Of a DNA stretch of 64,000 bases, positions 50,801 to 62,430 are shown in pieces. Position 1 is the stretch's first letter; every line of letters begins with the position of its first letter. Position numbers and translations under genes: made by a program. The notes beneath the pieces are model-generated. The model had not been told where the DNA came from. It ran no database searches and was given only the letters and a program-made list of their open reading frames with translations. Source of the stretch: Caprimulgus europaeus. Taxonomy: Eukaryota > Chordata > Aves > Caprimulgiformes > Caprimulgidae. The stretch lies in the NCBI GenBank assembly GCA_907165065.1, contig OU015532.1:34700339-34764338 (forward strand), in the 5' to 3' direction.

Positions 50801-53800
50801 CAGAGATACCCTGGCTGTTTATATCTGGTTGGAGGAGATATCCTCAGCAATTCAGAAAGGTTGAAGTCCTACATAACTTTTATCCTTCCTAGAACTGCTT
50901 AAGATGTCAATTTTTTTTTCTCTCTGTTTTCTGAATATTCCACCCATTCTACTTTAATTTTCTATATGAACAGAAACTGAAGATCATAGTTTCTGTTTGG
51001 CTGAAAAAAATTTCTAAGTTAAATACAAAAGTATAATATTCAATCTATAAATTTACAACTCTATAATAAAGCACATGATAAAACATGTACATGGGTTAGT
51101 CATGGCAAAACACCTGGGTAGCTTTCATAGATTAACAAAAACATAATGAAAATATAATTTATATTTTCAAAATATCTCAAAGACACTAAAAGGTCTTTCA
51201 TTTTAAAATCAGTAAGTGGTAATGCTGTAAATAAGGTAAAGAGCACTTCACAAGGTATTGATATTTACTCATCTAAACTGAATTCTTCCTAGTAATTTGA
51301 TTTATAATTCAGCAATGTATAGAATTTTCCTGGGTAATAAACACCTACTGAGCAATATGGGTTCTAATAGTGCTTTGCTTTACAGATTTTGAGAAGCTTG
51401 GCAATAACAGAAGAGTTGAAAACAAAACAGAAAAAAAACCCCCCTTCTTAAGCCATTCTCTACTTTGTGGTCACAAAAGTGACTTCTGTGTAGTGCAGAG
51501 GTATTTCAAATTACATAGCCCAGAAAACTGTAACTGTCTAGCTATTGCTGCTTGGCTTAATTTAGTCCACTCTTTACTTGTACTTCCTTGACAGCAATGC
51601 AAACATGTACCCGAGACTTCTGCTCCATTTTATCTTTTAATTTTCTTTCTTTTCTCCTTTATTCCCCACAAACTAGAAAGCTCAGGGTAAAGTCAGGCAT
51701 CAAACCAAATGTAAGCTTCAAACATAACTTTTGGTGACACTTGGTGACCCCAGGATCAATGCTGGTGGATACCCACTTGTTATAATGTCTACAGTGTCTA
51801 AATATTTCATAATTAAAGAGTTTACATAGATATATAATATTTGCTAATACCTCTTCTCTAATTCAACATTTTAGTTAAGGTCAGCAGGTCTACCACTGTC
51901 ACTTCAATCACTGTCTGAAGACACTTCTGGTTGTCACTGGGGGTGTAAGTAATATTTAGCTGATTAATTCCATCCAAGAGTCTTAAAGTCTTGATTAAGA
52001 GAATGAATCAGATTAATGAATTCTTTTTTTTTTTGTTTTTTTTTTACTTGAAAATAGTTTAACTAGTAGTAGAGGATTTAAGTCATGGGTGAAGCTGGAA
52101 CTGGAATATCTATCTAGAGAGAATAATCAGTCCAATTCAAGATGAGAAGTAAACAATGTCTCTGTGCTCTAAATTTTTGAATCTTCTGAAAAAATAGCCT
52201 AAATTCTCAAAACTTTGGCAAATCGATAATCTGAAAAAATAATTATAAATCTGATCAAGGAATGTTTTACATCAATAATTTTAATTTTAATCCCTTTTTA
52301 TATACATTTTTCAACATTTCAAAATGAAAAAATTTGAACTGAAAAATGAAACTTCACATTTAGAAATTTCAAAACAGGATATTTCAATAATTTAAAAGCT
52401 TTTTCCATAATATATTTCTAATAAGAATTTTCAAGACCAATCCTTTTCCACAAACAGTGCTGTTCTCATTGATTAATATTTCAAGTAAAACATTTCACTG
52501 AAAAATTCCCGATCGAGTCAAACGGCAATACACACCACCTTCATGACAGATAGAAAACCCTATCAAAACTCAACACTTTGCTCACACACTCATCAGAATT
52601 GCCTTGCTTGCTGCTGTTCTTTGGCTTTTATAAGTGTTATTGCTCCTATTGTTTATCACTAATAATATTGGAAACAAACATACTTTACCTATTGCGTGGA
52701 AGACAGAAAACTTAAATCTTTGGAATTTATTTCTCGGCAATGGGAATAGTCAAACCACAAACCAGGTATTTTTTGCTGGCATATTACTGAATGTTTTCAT
52801 AAGAATTATGCTTGCACATCTTGAGTATATATCTGCAGCAGCTAGAAACTCCAAAACATACAAGGGCATCTTGATTCCCTTATTTTTATTTATGCAGGAA
52901 TGAGAGAGATACTAATTTAAGAAACCTGCAATATATGAAATCTTCAAGTTAATTCATGAATGGGGGTCTTCACAACTGCTGCTTTCCTTAATAAACACAC
53001 ACTGCTAGGGATGAACTTGCCTTAGGTTTCATCACAGTTTCTCTATCTAATTTGCTGTATGGATAACCCATGTCTGTCTCAGGTATATTCTTTACGGTTT
53101 CTAAGCAAAGGATTAATACCTTCTATTACCTTTTTGTATTTTTTTGCTTCACCCAATTTCTCTTTGTAACCAACTTCAGACACCATTATCATAAAGAAGG
53201 GCATTTCTCTCTTATGGACAGCAAGCAGAAACATGTTTTCTCCAGTTGTTGTTATTTATAGGCCATTACCTACTTGTATTTAAAAATAACTTTTCTGTTT
53301 TACCTTAAAATAACTTCTGCTTCAAGATCTCTCCTTCTAATAGTCCAAATCCTTAAAATGCAGTAAGAATCTTCAAGTAACAGTGGATATTCTGTAGGGG
53401 TTTTTTTCAGGCTCTGCTACTTTACAGGCAATGATTATAATGTTATAGGAGGACAGTGAGACTCTTATTTCTTCCTCAAGTTTTCCTTATTGAATTACAT
53501 ATATATATATATGTATGCTGGACACATTCCTCATACAAATATAGGGGGACAAGAGCAGGCTACATAATATATTTTAGAGTGAGATATTCACTGTTTAAAA
53601 GAATGCTTTCAATAGATTTGAAAGCCAGAGATTTAATGGCAAATGTGTAACTTCATGGAGACATATTGTTGTATTTTAGTTCAATGAATAATGATTAATA
53701 ATGACTCATGGAATTAATAATTTCAATATATACCGAAATAAAAATATACATTTTATCATTCTTCTTTTGAAGCTCAAAATTCAAGAAATGTTAGGTTAAA

Positions 53801-54479
53801 ACCATAAAAATAATGAATCAGTTATGCCATCAATCATAAAACTAAAGAATTTGAAGCTATTCCTTTTCATGTGCAAAATATTGTTTCCATTTCAATATAT
53901 GGCATAAGCAGAAGCTTCTATAAAAATATTTATAGTAAAATACAGCATAAATCTATAATTACATTTAATCAGTTAGAAAGATGCATCCAATATTTAGACA
54001 CCGTAAAATTATTTAGAATCAGTCAATTTTACCTCAGTTACTGTTGAAGTAACAAAAAGTATGATGTAATAGTCTTTTGTGAGCTGAATGGCATGTTTAA
54101 TCTCATCTACACAAAGCCCTGTAAATAACTACAGGTTGTTAGTCATTACTTAGCATCCAAAATGCTCATTTTAGCTCTTCCATATTAATGCAGTATGCAC
54201 AGAGTACTTTAAATAACTATTGACAACGAGATACATTTTAAGCAATGTAAGGAAGAGTTTCAGAAAATAATTTTAATTTCCCATGTGAAAACCTTCTTAG
54301 AACTCCCTTCATTGCATGTACAAACCCCTCTGGAAGAACTGAAAAGTCTTTAGTGGATTGTCTTGAAACAGGTCAGCAAAGCAGAATTCGGTATCTAACA
54401 TAAGGTGCTCCCTGGGCTACGGGTGTAGTAAAGCATCATGCAAGGGATGAAGTCACACTATCGTCTTCATCTTTCTTCT

Positions 54480-54524
54480 TCAGTTGGCAGTCACATTGGC
54501 TTCCTTCTGACGTAGTCTTTCTTT
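54480..54524 (-). CDS. FMN1: Formin-1, last coding exon
   Basis: On the minus strand the acceptor CTTTCTTTAACAG precedes a 15-codon segment encoding KERLRQKEANVTAN and then TGA (stop at 54480-54482). It joins in phase 0 to the exon at 55591-55675 to give ...[19 protein letters not shown]..., which I recognise as the formin-1 C-terminus. It is the very basic tail after the FH2 domain, corresponding to the formin-Spir interaction (FSI) motif through which FMN-subgroup formins bind the KIND domain of SPIRE proteins. FMN1 nucleates unbranched actin filaments and contributes to adherens junctions. Its position, minus strand and convergent with GREM1, matches the conserved gene order and excludes FMN2, whose tail ends differently. 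It is too short to be found by ORF length. Confidence 0.88.
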   Translation of the reverse strand, partial: KERLRQKEANVTAN

Positions 54525-55590
54525 CTGTTAAAGAAAGAGTTTTATTACAATTCCTGTCTATAATTTTCCATCTCTTCTCAAGATGCCATTGACATTTGGT
54601 CTAGAAGACTGAGAAACACTAAACAAGTCACAGTAGATTAGAGTTTTCTTTAATTAAAAAATTAACACCTGGAGCACTCAAGGAAGGCTCAGAACCAGTT
54701 AATTACTTACTGTAGAAAAACTGAGCTTGCTTTAGCTATACACACAAATCCTGTGTACCTTCAAAAAAACCCCACAGGACTGAAGATCAGTGCAGCTAGA
54801 GACAACCAGATACATTTCAAATTCATGTGAATCTAATACCTTCTCTTGTCTGGAATGGTTTCTGCTAACCTAAAAGGCTCTAATTTAGCATTAGCTAGAT
54901 TACACTGTATAATGACCTCTTCCCAAGCAAGTGTAGTTATTCATATCTCCGCAGCCTGTCCTACAACTGATATGCTCTGCTGGGAATGGAGATAATATAC
55001 TAATTCCTCCATGTACACTTCCTTCCCTTACCTACAGTTTGAGAAATGCTGATCTAACCTATATGCCTTGCACACAGACAAAGAAGGTTTTACCTACAGT
55101 GTAAATTATTAGTCCTCTTTTTGTGTTGTATCAAAAAAACTGGGAAACAGCGAGGAACAAAATGGGGATTTAATCCCTTCTAGCATTTATTCAACAGAGC
55201 AAACAAGATTTTGTAAGCTTTTGAAGAAAACCAGACACTCAGCCATTGGGCAAATATATGCAGTGAGCCTCAACGCACTACAGAGCATGGAAGAAAATAC
55301 AAGAGACTTCAGTTGAAGTGGGGAAGAAACCAGAAAAGCTCTTACCCTATTTCGTTACCTAGAACAGCAGAGTCATGCTTAGGTACAATTAAACTAAGTT
55401 TTAAACTTAACTTTTGGACTACTGTAGGGCATAAGCTTAAAGATTTCTCCTTGGGAAGAAAATCATTATGCTGCATTCAAACTAAGCACACCATGTCACC
55501 CTACCGCAGCAGAAACCCACCATCGTTCTCAATGACAAGAATAGTGTCACAAAAAACCTTCTGAATGTCATACTGGGAAACACATCATAC
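54525..55590 (-). other. FMN1: FMN1 last intron
   Basis: A 1,066-bp intron on the minus strand, from GTATGA at 55590 down to TAACAG ending at 54525. If retained, the frame would add one Val and stop (CTG GTA TGA), so a retained-intron form would lack the last 14 residues. No other content is recognised. Confidence 0.8.
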
Positions 55591-55675
55591 CAGGCTAGCT
55601 GTAGGATTGATTTTCTTCGTTTCAACCTTCTTCTCTGCAGTCAACTTGCTTACTGATTGCTGAGCTACTTTAATT
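55591..55675 (-). CDS. FMN1: Formin-1, penultimate coding exon
   Basis: An 85-nt exon on the minus strand between acceptor GATTTTGTTTCAG and donor CTG|GTATGA. The first base completes a codon begun in the previous exon. The next 28 codons encode [15 protein letters not shown] followed by [13 protein letters not shown]. The segment is helical and Lys-rich, as expected just beyond the FH2 domain of FMN1, and it leads in frame into the last exon. The FH2 domain itself is not in the window. The next exon upstream was searched for up to 64000 on the minus strand without success, so the preceding intron is at least 8.3 kb. The exon phases (2 in, 0 out), splice sites and gene order all agree, which is stronger than sequence similarity alone. 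Confidence 0.9.
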
Positions 55676-58600
55676 CTGAAACAAAATCCATAGAAAAGAT
55701 ATCATTAGATTTAAAGAAATTAAAACTGTTCTGCCTCTGCTTGGTATATTCTATCTGTAAGACCCACCACCACTAACATTTTTTAGGCATATTAACCCAA
55801 CAAACTGCTATTACTATTCCAAGGCACTTAATACAGTACTAAAGTGGATCAGAATACATTTTTAAATGGAAAAAAAATCAAAAGTAAAATGACAGTTTGC
55901 CTGTATTGGTTACTGAAAATGTCACCAGGCAAACCATTTCACTGTTCCCCCAGGATCTGGGTTTTATGGAGTATCTGGGTTTTAAGGACTATATTTCTCA
56001 CTTAAAAAGGTGCGGTGTCAAGGCAAGAAGATATTCCTCTGAAAAAAAACAAAGCTAGCTGGCTCAATCTGTTGTATATATAGAATACACTATTTTAGTA
56101 GGCCATTTGCCAGGCTACACGTCTTATTTCCTCTGAAAACCTTGAAATGAAAGTATCTGCCAGTTTTTCCTGAATGTTTTCCCCATTGCTTTACATGGAA
56201 TGGACTGACCAGTCTCACTGATGTGGTAATAGGAGGAGAGGCAAATAGAAGGGGTTCTAGTCTAGGGGCAGTTAAAGCTGTCGTGTGTGCAGCTACAGAG
56301 CACTCTGCTGAAAGCACTATTGAGATAAGGGAAAGAACAACACAGATCTGCTGCTTCAGTTTCTCGCCTTTTGCTCTTAGGGTCTTGCACACAGAACCCT
56401 TGTTTCTGTGAGGATCTAACAAGAGCACAATCAGAACTGTAATTAGGAGGAAAAGGAGAAACAGAGGATTTAACAAAAAGGGACTTGACTCTCCTCTTAC
56501 AGACAGTGGAAAGGGCAGGGAAATTATGTGCTAAACGGTGATAAAAGGAAAGAAGATTCTTGGCACTCCAAAGACAGGATCTGCCCAGCTAGCAGGGCCT
56601 TTAAAATGCTGATGCTATAAACACCTACTTTACAATTTTGTATGCAAAATACAGAGGGAAAGAAGTTGCAGGTGAATTTTCACAAGCAAGGAGAACTCAG
56701 CAAATCAATTTTCACTAATGCACACCAAATCACTCTTTTACTATAAGCAACACATTTCTTGGCACTTTTGAACTGAAAAATTCTCCTTTCTTCTCCTGTT
56801 TATTTTGTTCCACTGGCAGAAATAATTGCTATGGCCAGTCAAAAAGCATTTAAAATACCATGTCCAGTTCAAACCACTTTCGACACACTCAATTTTTGTG
56901 GAATTTTGGAAGAAAAGCAAAAAGGAAAGTGGATTATAGCTGCAATTACTGATGCGTACTTGCTTAATGTAACACTAGCAGCCAACTAGATTGTTTTAAA
57001 AATATAGAACATATTCATAAGTTCATTATTATGTTTATCAATGCTCCGTGTGGGAAACTAAAATTCCTTTTCTGAGCTATGTATTTTAGAAGCATCTACT
57101 GGGTAGTTATTGGTGTTGTCTCACTTTCCAGTGCTTAAGAACAGGAGGAAAGAGTTAGACTACTTCCAAGTAAACTTATTTTCAACACTGTTCAGCTCCA
57201 ACATTGATTCAAATTGCAAGTACACTCTCAAATACACAAATATGAAATTATTATTCTGTATATTTTTAAATCTACCTGAAGTATTCTTTGAAACTTGAGT
57301 AGTGTTCCCTGTTTCTACAGGTAAACAACTAAGTGGCAACACACCATTCCATCTTTTTACAATTTTTTGTTAATCAGCACAGTTTACTTCTTAACGATGG
57401 GTGACAGCCACCACTGGACAGCATTGCTGTTCCTCCCAGCTACAGTTCATACAAAGATGATCATGTATTTCAAGTGATGGTATTCAGGTTCAGCAGAATC
57501 ACACTGAGGGATCAACTTCTAAACTCTTCCCTATTTTGAGCACATTTTCTTTTCAATCACAGTCTTTTTGGTCTTAGGAGTGTTTTCTGAATAGTTTTTA
57601 AATTTTTAGAGTACATCTTTTCATCTGAAGGGAGAATTCTAGGGATTCAAAAATTTTAGACTTAAAGAGAAAATGATGCCTGTCACTGATTTAGGCCTAG
57701 CTCTGTGTATTTTATTCCATAATTGCACTGTTTCCAGGAAACCTGGATTAAAAAAAAAATTAAAAATAGAATGCATAGTTTGGAATACAAAATCAAAATA
57801 AACCAGCTCACTAACATGGTTTGAATCATGTGATATTTGGCTCATAAAAATGACAGACTAATTATATATTACACTGTGGTCTCCTAGGGAAAAAAGTCAT
57901 CACTTTGCTAACATATGACCGATAAGATTAGCAAGCACTATCAGAAACATAAGTGCATAACTTAAAAGGAATGCAATTATTTGAGATTTTTCAAAATCAG
58001 ATGGCTCAGTTTTAAGAAAGTAGTTAGCTCAGTAATTCATCAGTGAAGCACATTCTGTAAAGGTGCCTTATAAATAAAAATAAATCTTTTTTAAACATGG
58101 ACACGATACTACAAGTGGCTATTGCATTTGGAAGCATTATCCTTCAAATGAGAAAAATGAAATAGTATGAAAACTATCAAATTAAAAATTGGAACATTGG
58201 CTAACATCAGAAGTCTAATATTTGCATTTTTTCCATTATTTTATTTTCATTAAAAACCCCTAGATATGAATACATAATTTTATTTGCCCATTAAAAGCTA
58301 TGACAGCCTTCTATCAAAACTTACAAACATACACAATATTCTTTACCTGCATCTAAAATTGAACTTATGCACAACATTTGAATAAGTCTGTTAAACAGAT
58401 AAGTAAAGCCAAACAAATCACATAAAGAATGCTTAGCTAGCAATTAGACAAACTCTGTTAATTCAACTTAGGTATGTCTCTTTGTTCACTCTGTTTTTTT
58501 CCTACCGCCTTTCCTTAGCACAAATAGAAATCATTTCCCATTTGTATAAATCATATAAAAGCATAACTTTGTTTGAAAAGCTATTAAAATACTAAAAATT

Positions 58601-61600
58601 AGAATTATACTAAAATTTGAAGTAAAATTAGTAATCAATAAGGTACAGAAAGAACAAAACTGCAAAGTACATTCAAAAGGATAGAACAAAACTACTAATT
58701 ATTTTCTGATTTTTACTCAGACCCATATTATGTTGTTGACCAATCTACAGATACACCACGCAACATGCTCTTATATTTTGTTAACTTAAAATAATCTATT
58801 ATTATAAAGTTAAGGCATTAATTGTAGTTTATGATAATTAATATAGACATACATTGTTTAACTTCTTATAAAAGTATAAACTTCCTCAAGTACTTTTAGT
58901 TGTTCAGCAAATACTTCTAAGTCTGTTTGAAGCAAAACAAAAGCTAAGTGATAGAAGGTCAAAATGTAAGGTAAATAAATATTCTGCTAAATTTCCCTTC
59001 CTTGTGAGGAACTGCAGTTATATTAGATGATAATGAAGGTGGCCAATTTTAACATTTCTACTTTATAGAAATCAGGTGGAACAGAAAATAATTTGAGGGA
59101 ATATGGGAAATCCAGTGAAGTGTTGAGTGTAAAACAAAATATCTAAAGAGGACTTTGAAAAACATCATTAAAACATTTGCCATAGATTTACTGGACTAAG
59201 TAGTGTCCTAGTGACACTGCTTAGAGGTGTGAGATTGACAAAGTATGCGATAAAATGTTTACTCACTTCATCTTGTTACTTAAGCTCATTCATTACTTAA
59301 GTGTTATGTGTGACACCAAATAGGAGCTGGGAGAGGATGCAGAAGCTTACATGGTAAAAGGGCTTCCTAGAGAGGCAGGGAAACCACTAAGATACTACAA
59401 TAACCAGCTGGCAAGATAATAAGGAATAATAAATTCTTCAGCTTAGGGAAGTTCAAACAATATGTATTCTGATGAGAATCCCCTCAAGAGCCTTATCCTG
59501 GAGAAACAGTAGCGGAATCAAGCCCTGAGATAGAGCTCCACAATTCACAACTCACAAGCACAGGCTGAACAATATGAACCAAGCATCCCACCAACCACTC
59601 TATACCCCTTTCTTCTGAGGGTTTTTTTTTTTTTTGTGTTAATTAACGTACAGGAGAGCAGCTCACATGAACTGGACATTCACAAAGGCATGACCATGAG
59701 GGGTAGTTTGGAGATGCGCAAAGGAACAGACTCCATTAAAGGATATTTTTTTTCCTTCCTATCTGAGTATAAAATAGCATGGATGGACACACTGGTCTAG
59801 CTATGTTTTGAAGACTTAGTGGAAGAGAAACTGGGATTGAACCTAATAGATGTGAAATCAAGAAGGAAGAAAGGGGAACAGAAAAGTCAACATAAGTATA
59901 TCTAAAACCAAAAAGCAAGAAGACACAGAAGTGTAGTAAAACACGCAAGAAAAACAGTGACATTTCTGAGCAGAGAGCACTGCAGAGGACAAAGAGACCA
60001 GAAAGGATGGTAGAATAGCTGAATCCCAACACAGAGAGAAAAAGCGTGCAGGTGCTAATTTGGCAAGCAATACCATGAGGCCAGAACATTAAGGAATGCA
60101 GGTCAGTGAAGCTTTGAAATCTGACCAGCTGCAACATGGAAGTGTTCAGAAGAAAAGTTACTCTCCTTCAACAGTGAGCAAAAGAGGTCAATATACCTTA
60201 CTGAATAAAGAAGATGTGGTGCCAACTGTAACACTGAGCCGTATTGCACATTACCAAACAATAAGGAAAACAAAACTGAATTATCAAAACAATCTATTTT
60301 TAAACAGGAGAAACATGACTCCAATACTGCATATGGATCTGTAAGCAATGGTAATATAATTGGCTTTTTCCTGCCTCTGAGTGGCAGGTACTGTCTTCCC
60401 CTGTAAACTGGATGTGAATCAATTCAGAAGACACTAGTTAACAATATCAATATTATTTTTTTTCAAAATTATTATTTTTACTTTGTAACTAGGGACACAG
60501 AAACTAAATCTAAACATAAACCTGTATTTATTAAAAGTTTCCTTCATAAGCTCATGGAACTACTTTTTATCCTTAAAGGAAAATATATTATCAAGCCAGT
60601 GAATAATCAGATAAACTCATCATTTTCACCCCTGCTTTCCTTTCAAGCCAGACAGAAGAAGGTGTGAGCTGGCATGTTCCATGCACTAAAGCCTTCATTT
60701 AGGAAAACCAGAATCCCTTCTAAACAAGCCAGTTGCTATTCAGCTATGTTTAGGCTCTGCTGGTGTGCAAACACAGAGATCAAATTATTTGGCTCTCTCT
60801 CAACCTCTTGATATTCTGGAATAATGCATTCTCTTTGCTTCCACAGCTCCTTCCACGCAGCTGGTGGGTTATGTGGATAACTGTGAGTTATGAAATAGCT
60901 TGGAACAACAATTCTGTGCCACCTGAGCTTTCCATGACCTATAGTTCAAACTTGTCCCATAACAACATTGTGTTGGCACGGGAACTGTTGTGCAAATCAA
61001 ATCTTCAGATATGGGTGGAGATGAACAAGCAGGGGGTAGCTACAGTCAACATCAACTCTTCAACATAGAGCCAAGCTGCCCAGATCCTTACCACAGCTGA
61101 ACAGTGACTCCCCTTGAGAGACTAAGAAATATATCCCTGTAGCTCAGGTTCCTTTTATGTGTTCCATGCCTTACAGCTCTCAGACACACGATAATCTCTG
61201 TGTGCTGCCCGTACGCTAATCCTGAAGTAACAGCACCGTATCCTGAAGACACCAGTTAGCCCATGCAACACTGCAGGCTACACTTCACTCTCAAAATTTC
61301 AGAAGACAGATTCCTGTGTGTTACCTGGCCTGGCAGATGATTTTATAGAGTCCTTGCTCAGCTTCACTATTAGGAGCCTTGTAACAAACTATGAAGCACG
61401 AACATTGTCCACTTCTATTACCGTGGTGTACAATACTAATGCCTGATCAAGCCTTTAGGCTTCAAACTTCTGGAAAGAACTTGGTTGTTACTGATCAAAT
61501 GTTTAAATTGCATTTACAATAAATTTCTACTAACTAAAACAGTATAAATATAGTAAAATGTATGTTGTCAATAGAATTTGTCTCCAAACCTCAGATTGAC

Positions 61601-62127
61601 AGTACACTTGATATGTTGCTATTTTTTCTGGATCTACTGACAGTTTTGATTATCTGTACGAAGTGGGTGAGAAATTTTAGCTCTGTAGTGAAAAGAAAAA
61701 AATAATCTATTTTTATGCCTTTAGAAAAGCTGGTGCACAATAAAAAACAATAGGAAGAAAAAGGCTACACCAGTTCAGATCAACAATACGCTTCAGTCCA
61801 TCTGCGCTGGCCATTAGCAGATACCTAGGAGCACATATGAACAGTGATAATCCACAGCATACCTATCCAGCTGGAAACTCTCTTTGTATGTAACAGTCCT
61901 TCATGGATTTTTCTAATATGAATTTGCACTGTCACCATTCAGAAGCAATGCAAGCTTTTGGCATCTGTGACATCTTGTGGCAAAGTGTTCAACAAATTAA
62001 GTATGCCTACTGTAAAGAGGCATCACTGCATCTGGCTTGTACCAGCCACTTCCTACTTTCATTTGATGCTCTTCAACTGTTGTATTAGATGAGATATATA
62101 ATGACTGTTTCCCATTCAACCTTCATG
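55676..62127 (-). other. FMN1: FMN1 intron, part
   Basis: Expected intron of FMN1, very AT-rich. Open frames on both strands (up to 133 codons at 59736-60137 minus) are unrecognised, and none has convincing flanking splice sites together with formin-like sequence. A 42-codon open stretch at 61321-61446 (minus) ending near a GTAAC donor-like site was examined and not accepted. Confidence 0.6.
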
Positions 62128-62430
62128 TTCATGAGTGGTGTTCCCCAGGGCTCAGTGTTGGGGCCAGCTCTGTTTAATATCTTTATCAATGATCTGGATG
62201 AGGGCATCAAGTGCGCCTTCAGGAAGTTCACAGATGATACCAAGTTGGGTGGAAGTGTTGATCTGCCAGAGGGTAGGGAGGCTTTGGGGAGGGAACTGGA
62301 CAGGCTGGATTGATGGGCTGAGGCCACCTATATGAAGTTCAATAAGGCCAAGTGCCGGGTCCTGCACCTGGGTCAGATCAACCCTGTGGAGCACTACAGG
62401 CTTGGGGAGGAGTGGCTGGAAAGCTGCCTT
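62128..62430 (+). mobile_element. CR1 LINE fragment with reverse-transcriptase motif C region
   Basis: About 300 bp of CR1 ORF2 on the plus strand. It begins at [20 protein letters not shown] and continues through the DLDEG segment and the catalytic motif C, here [10 protein letters not shown] in place of the usual FADD, to RELDRLD. It then meets a TGA at 62311-62313 where CR1 has a codon for Arg, a typical CpG decay change (CGA to TGA). The same frame continues as [20 protein letters not shown] to EEWLESC near 62430. Both ends are truncated and the copy is inactive. It lies antisense within the FMN1 intron. Confidence 0.95.

Larger units (their letters stand above)
44646..54479. other. GREM1-FMN1 spacer and FMN1 3'UTR; boundary unknown
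   Basis: About 10 kb of very AT-rich sequence. The right-hand end must contain the FMN1 3'UTR (minus strand, running down from 54479). Possible minus-strand poly(A) signals, read as TTTAAT or TTTATT on plus, include ATTAAA-type sites near 54094, 53966 and 53628 and AATAAA-type sites near 52884 and 52727. None is clearly best. The rest has only short unrecognised frames, a TA run at about 45787-45808, a short AC run at about 45020-45036, a C12-A11 tract at 47126-47148 and T-rich runs near 52025-52047. Confidence 0.5.

Noticed and set aside
59736-60137. 133-codon minus-strand frame in the FMN1 intron
   Set aside because: It is hydrophobic and low in complexity, unlike any formin segment, and has no matching splice sites.
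61321-61446. 42-codon minus-strand stretch (contains FIVCYKAPNSEAEQGLYKII) near a GCCAG|GTAAC donor-like site, considered as an FMN1 exon
   Set aside because: It does not match the formin sequence expected before the penultimate exon, and the only good acceptor upstream leads into an in-frame stop.
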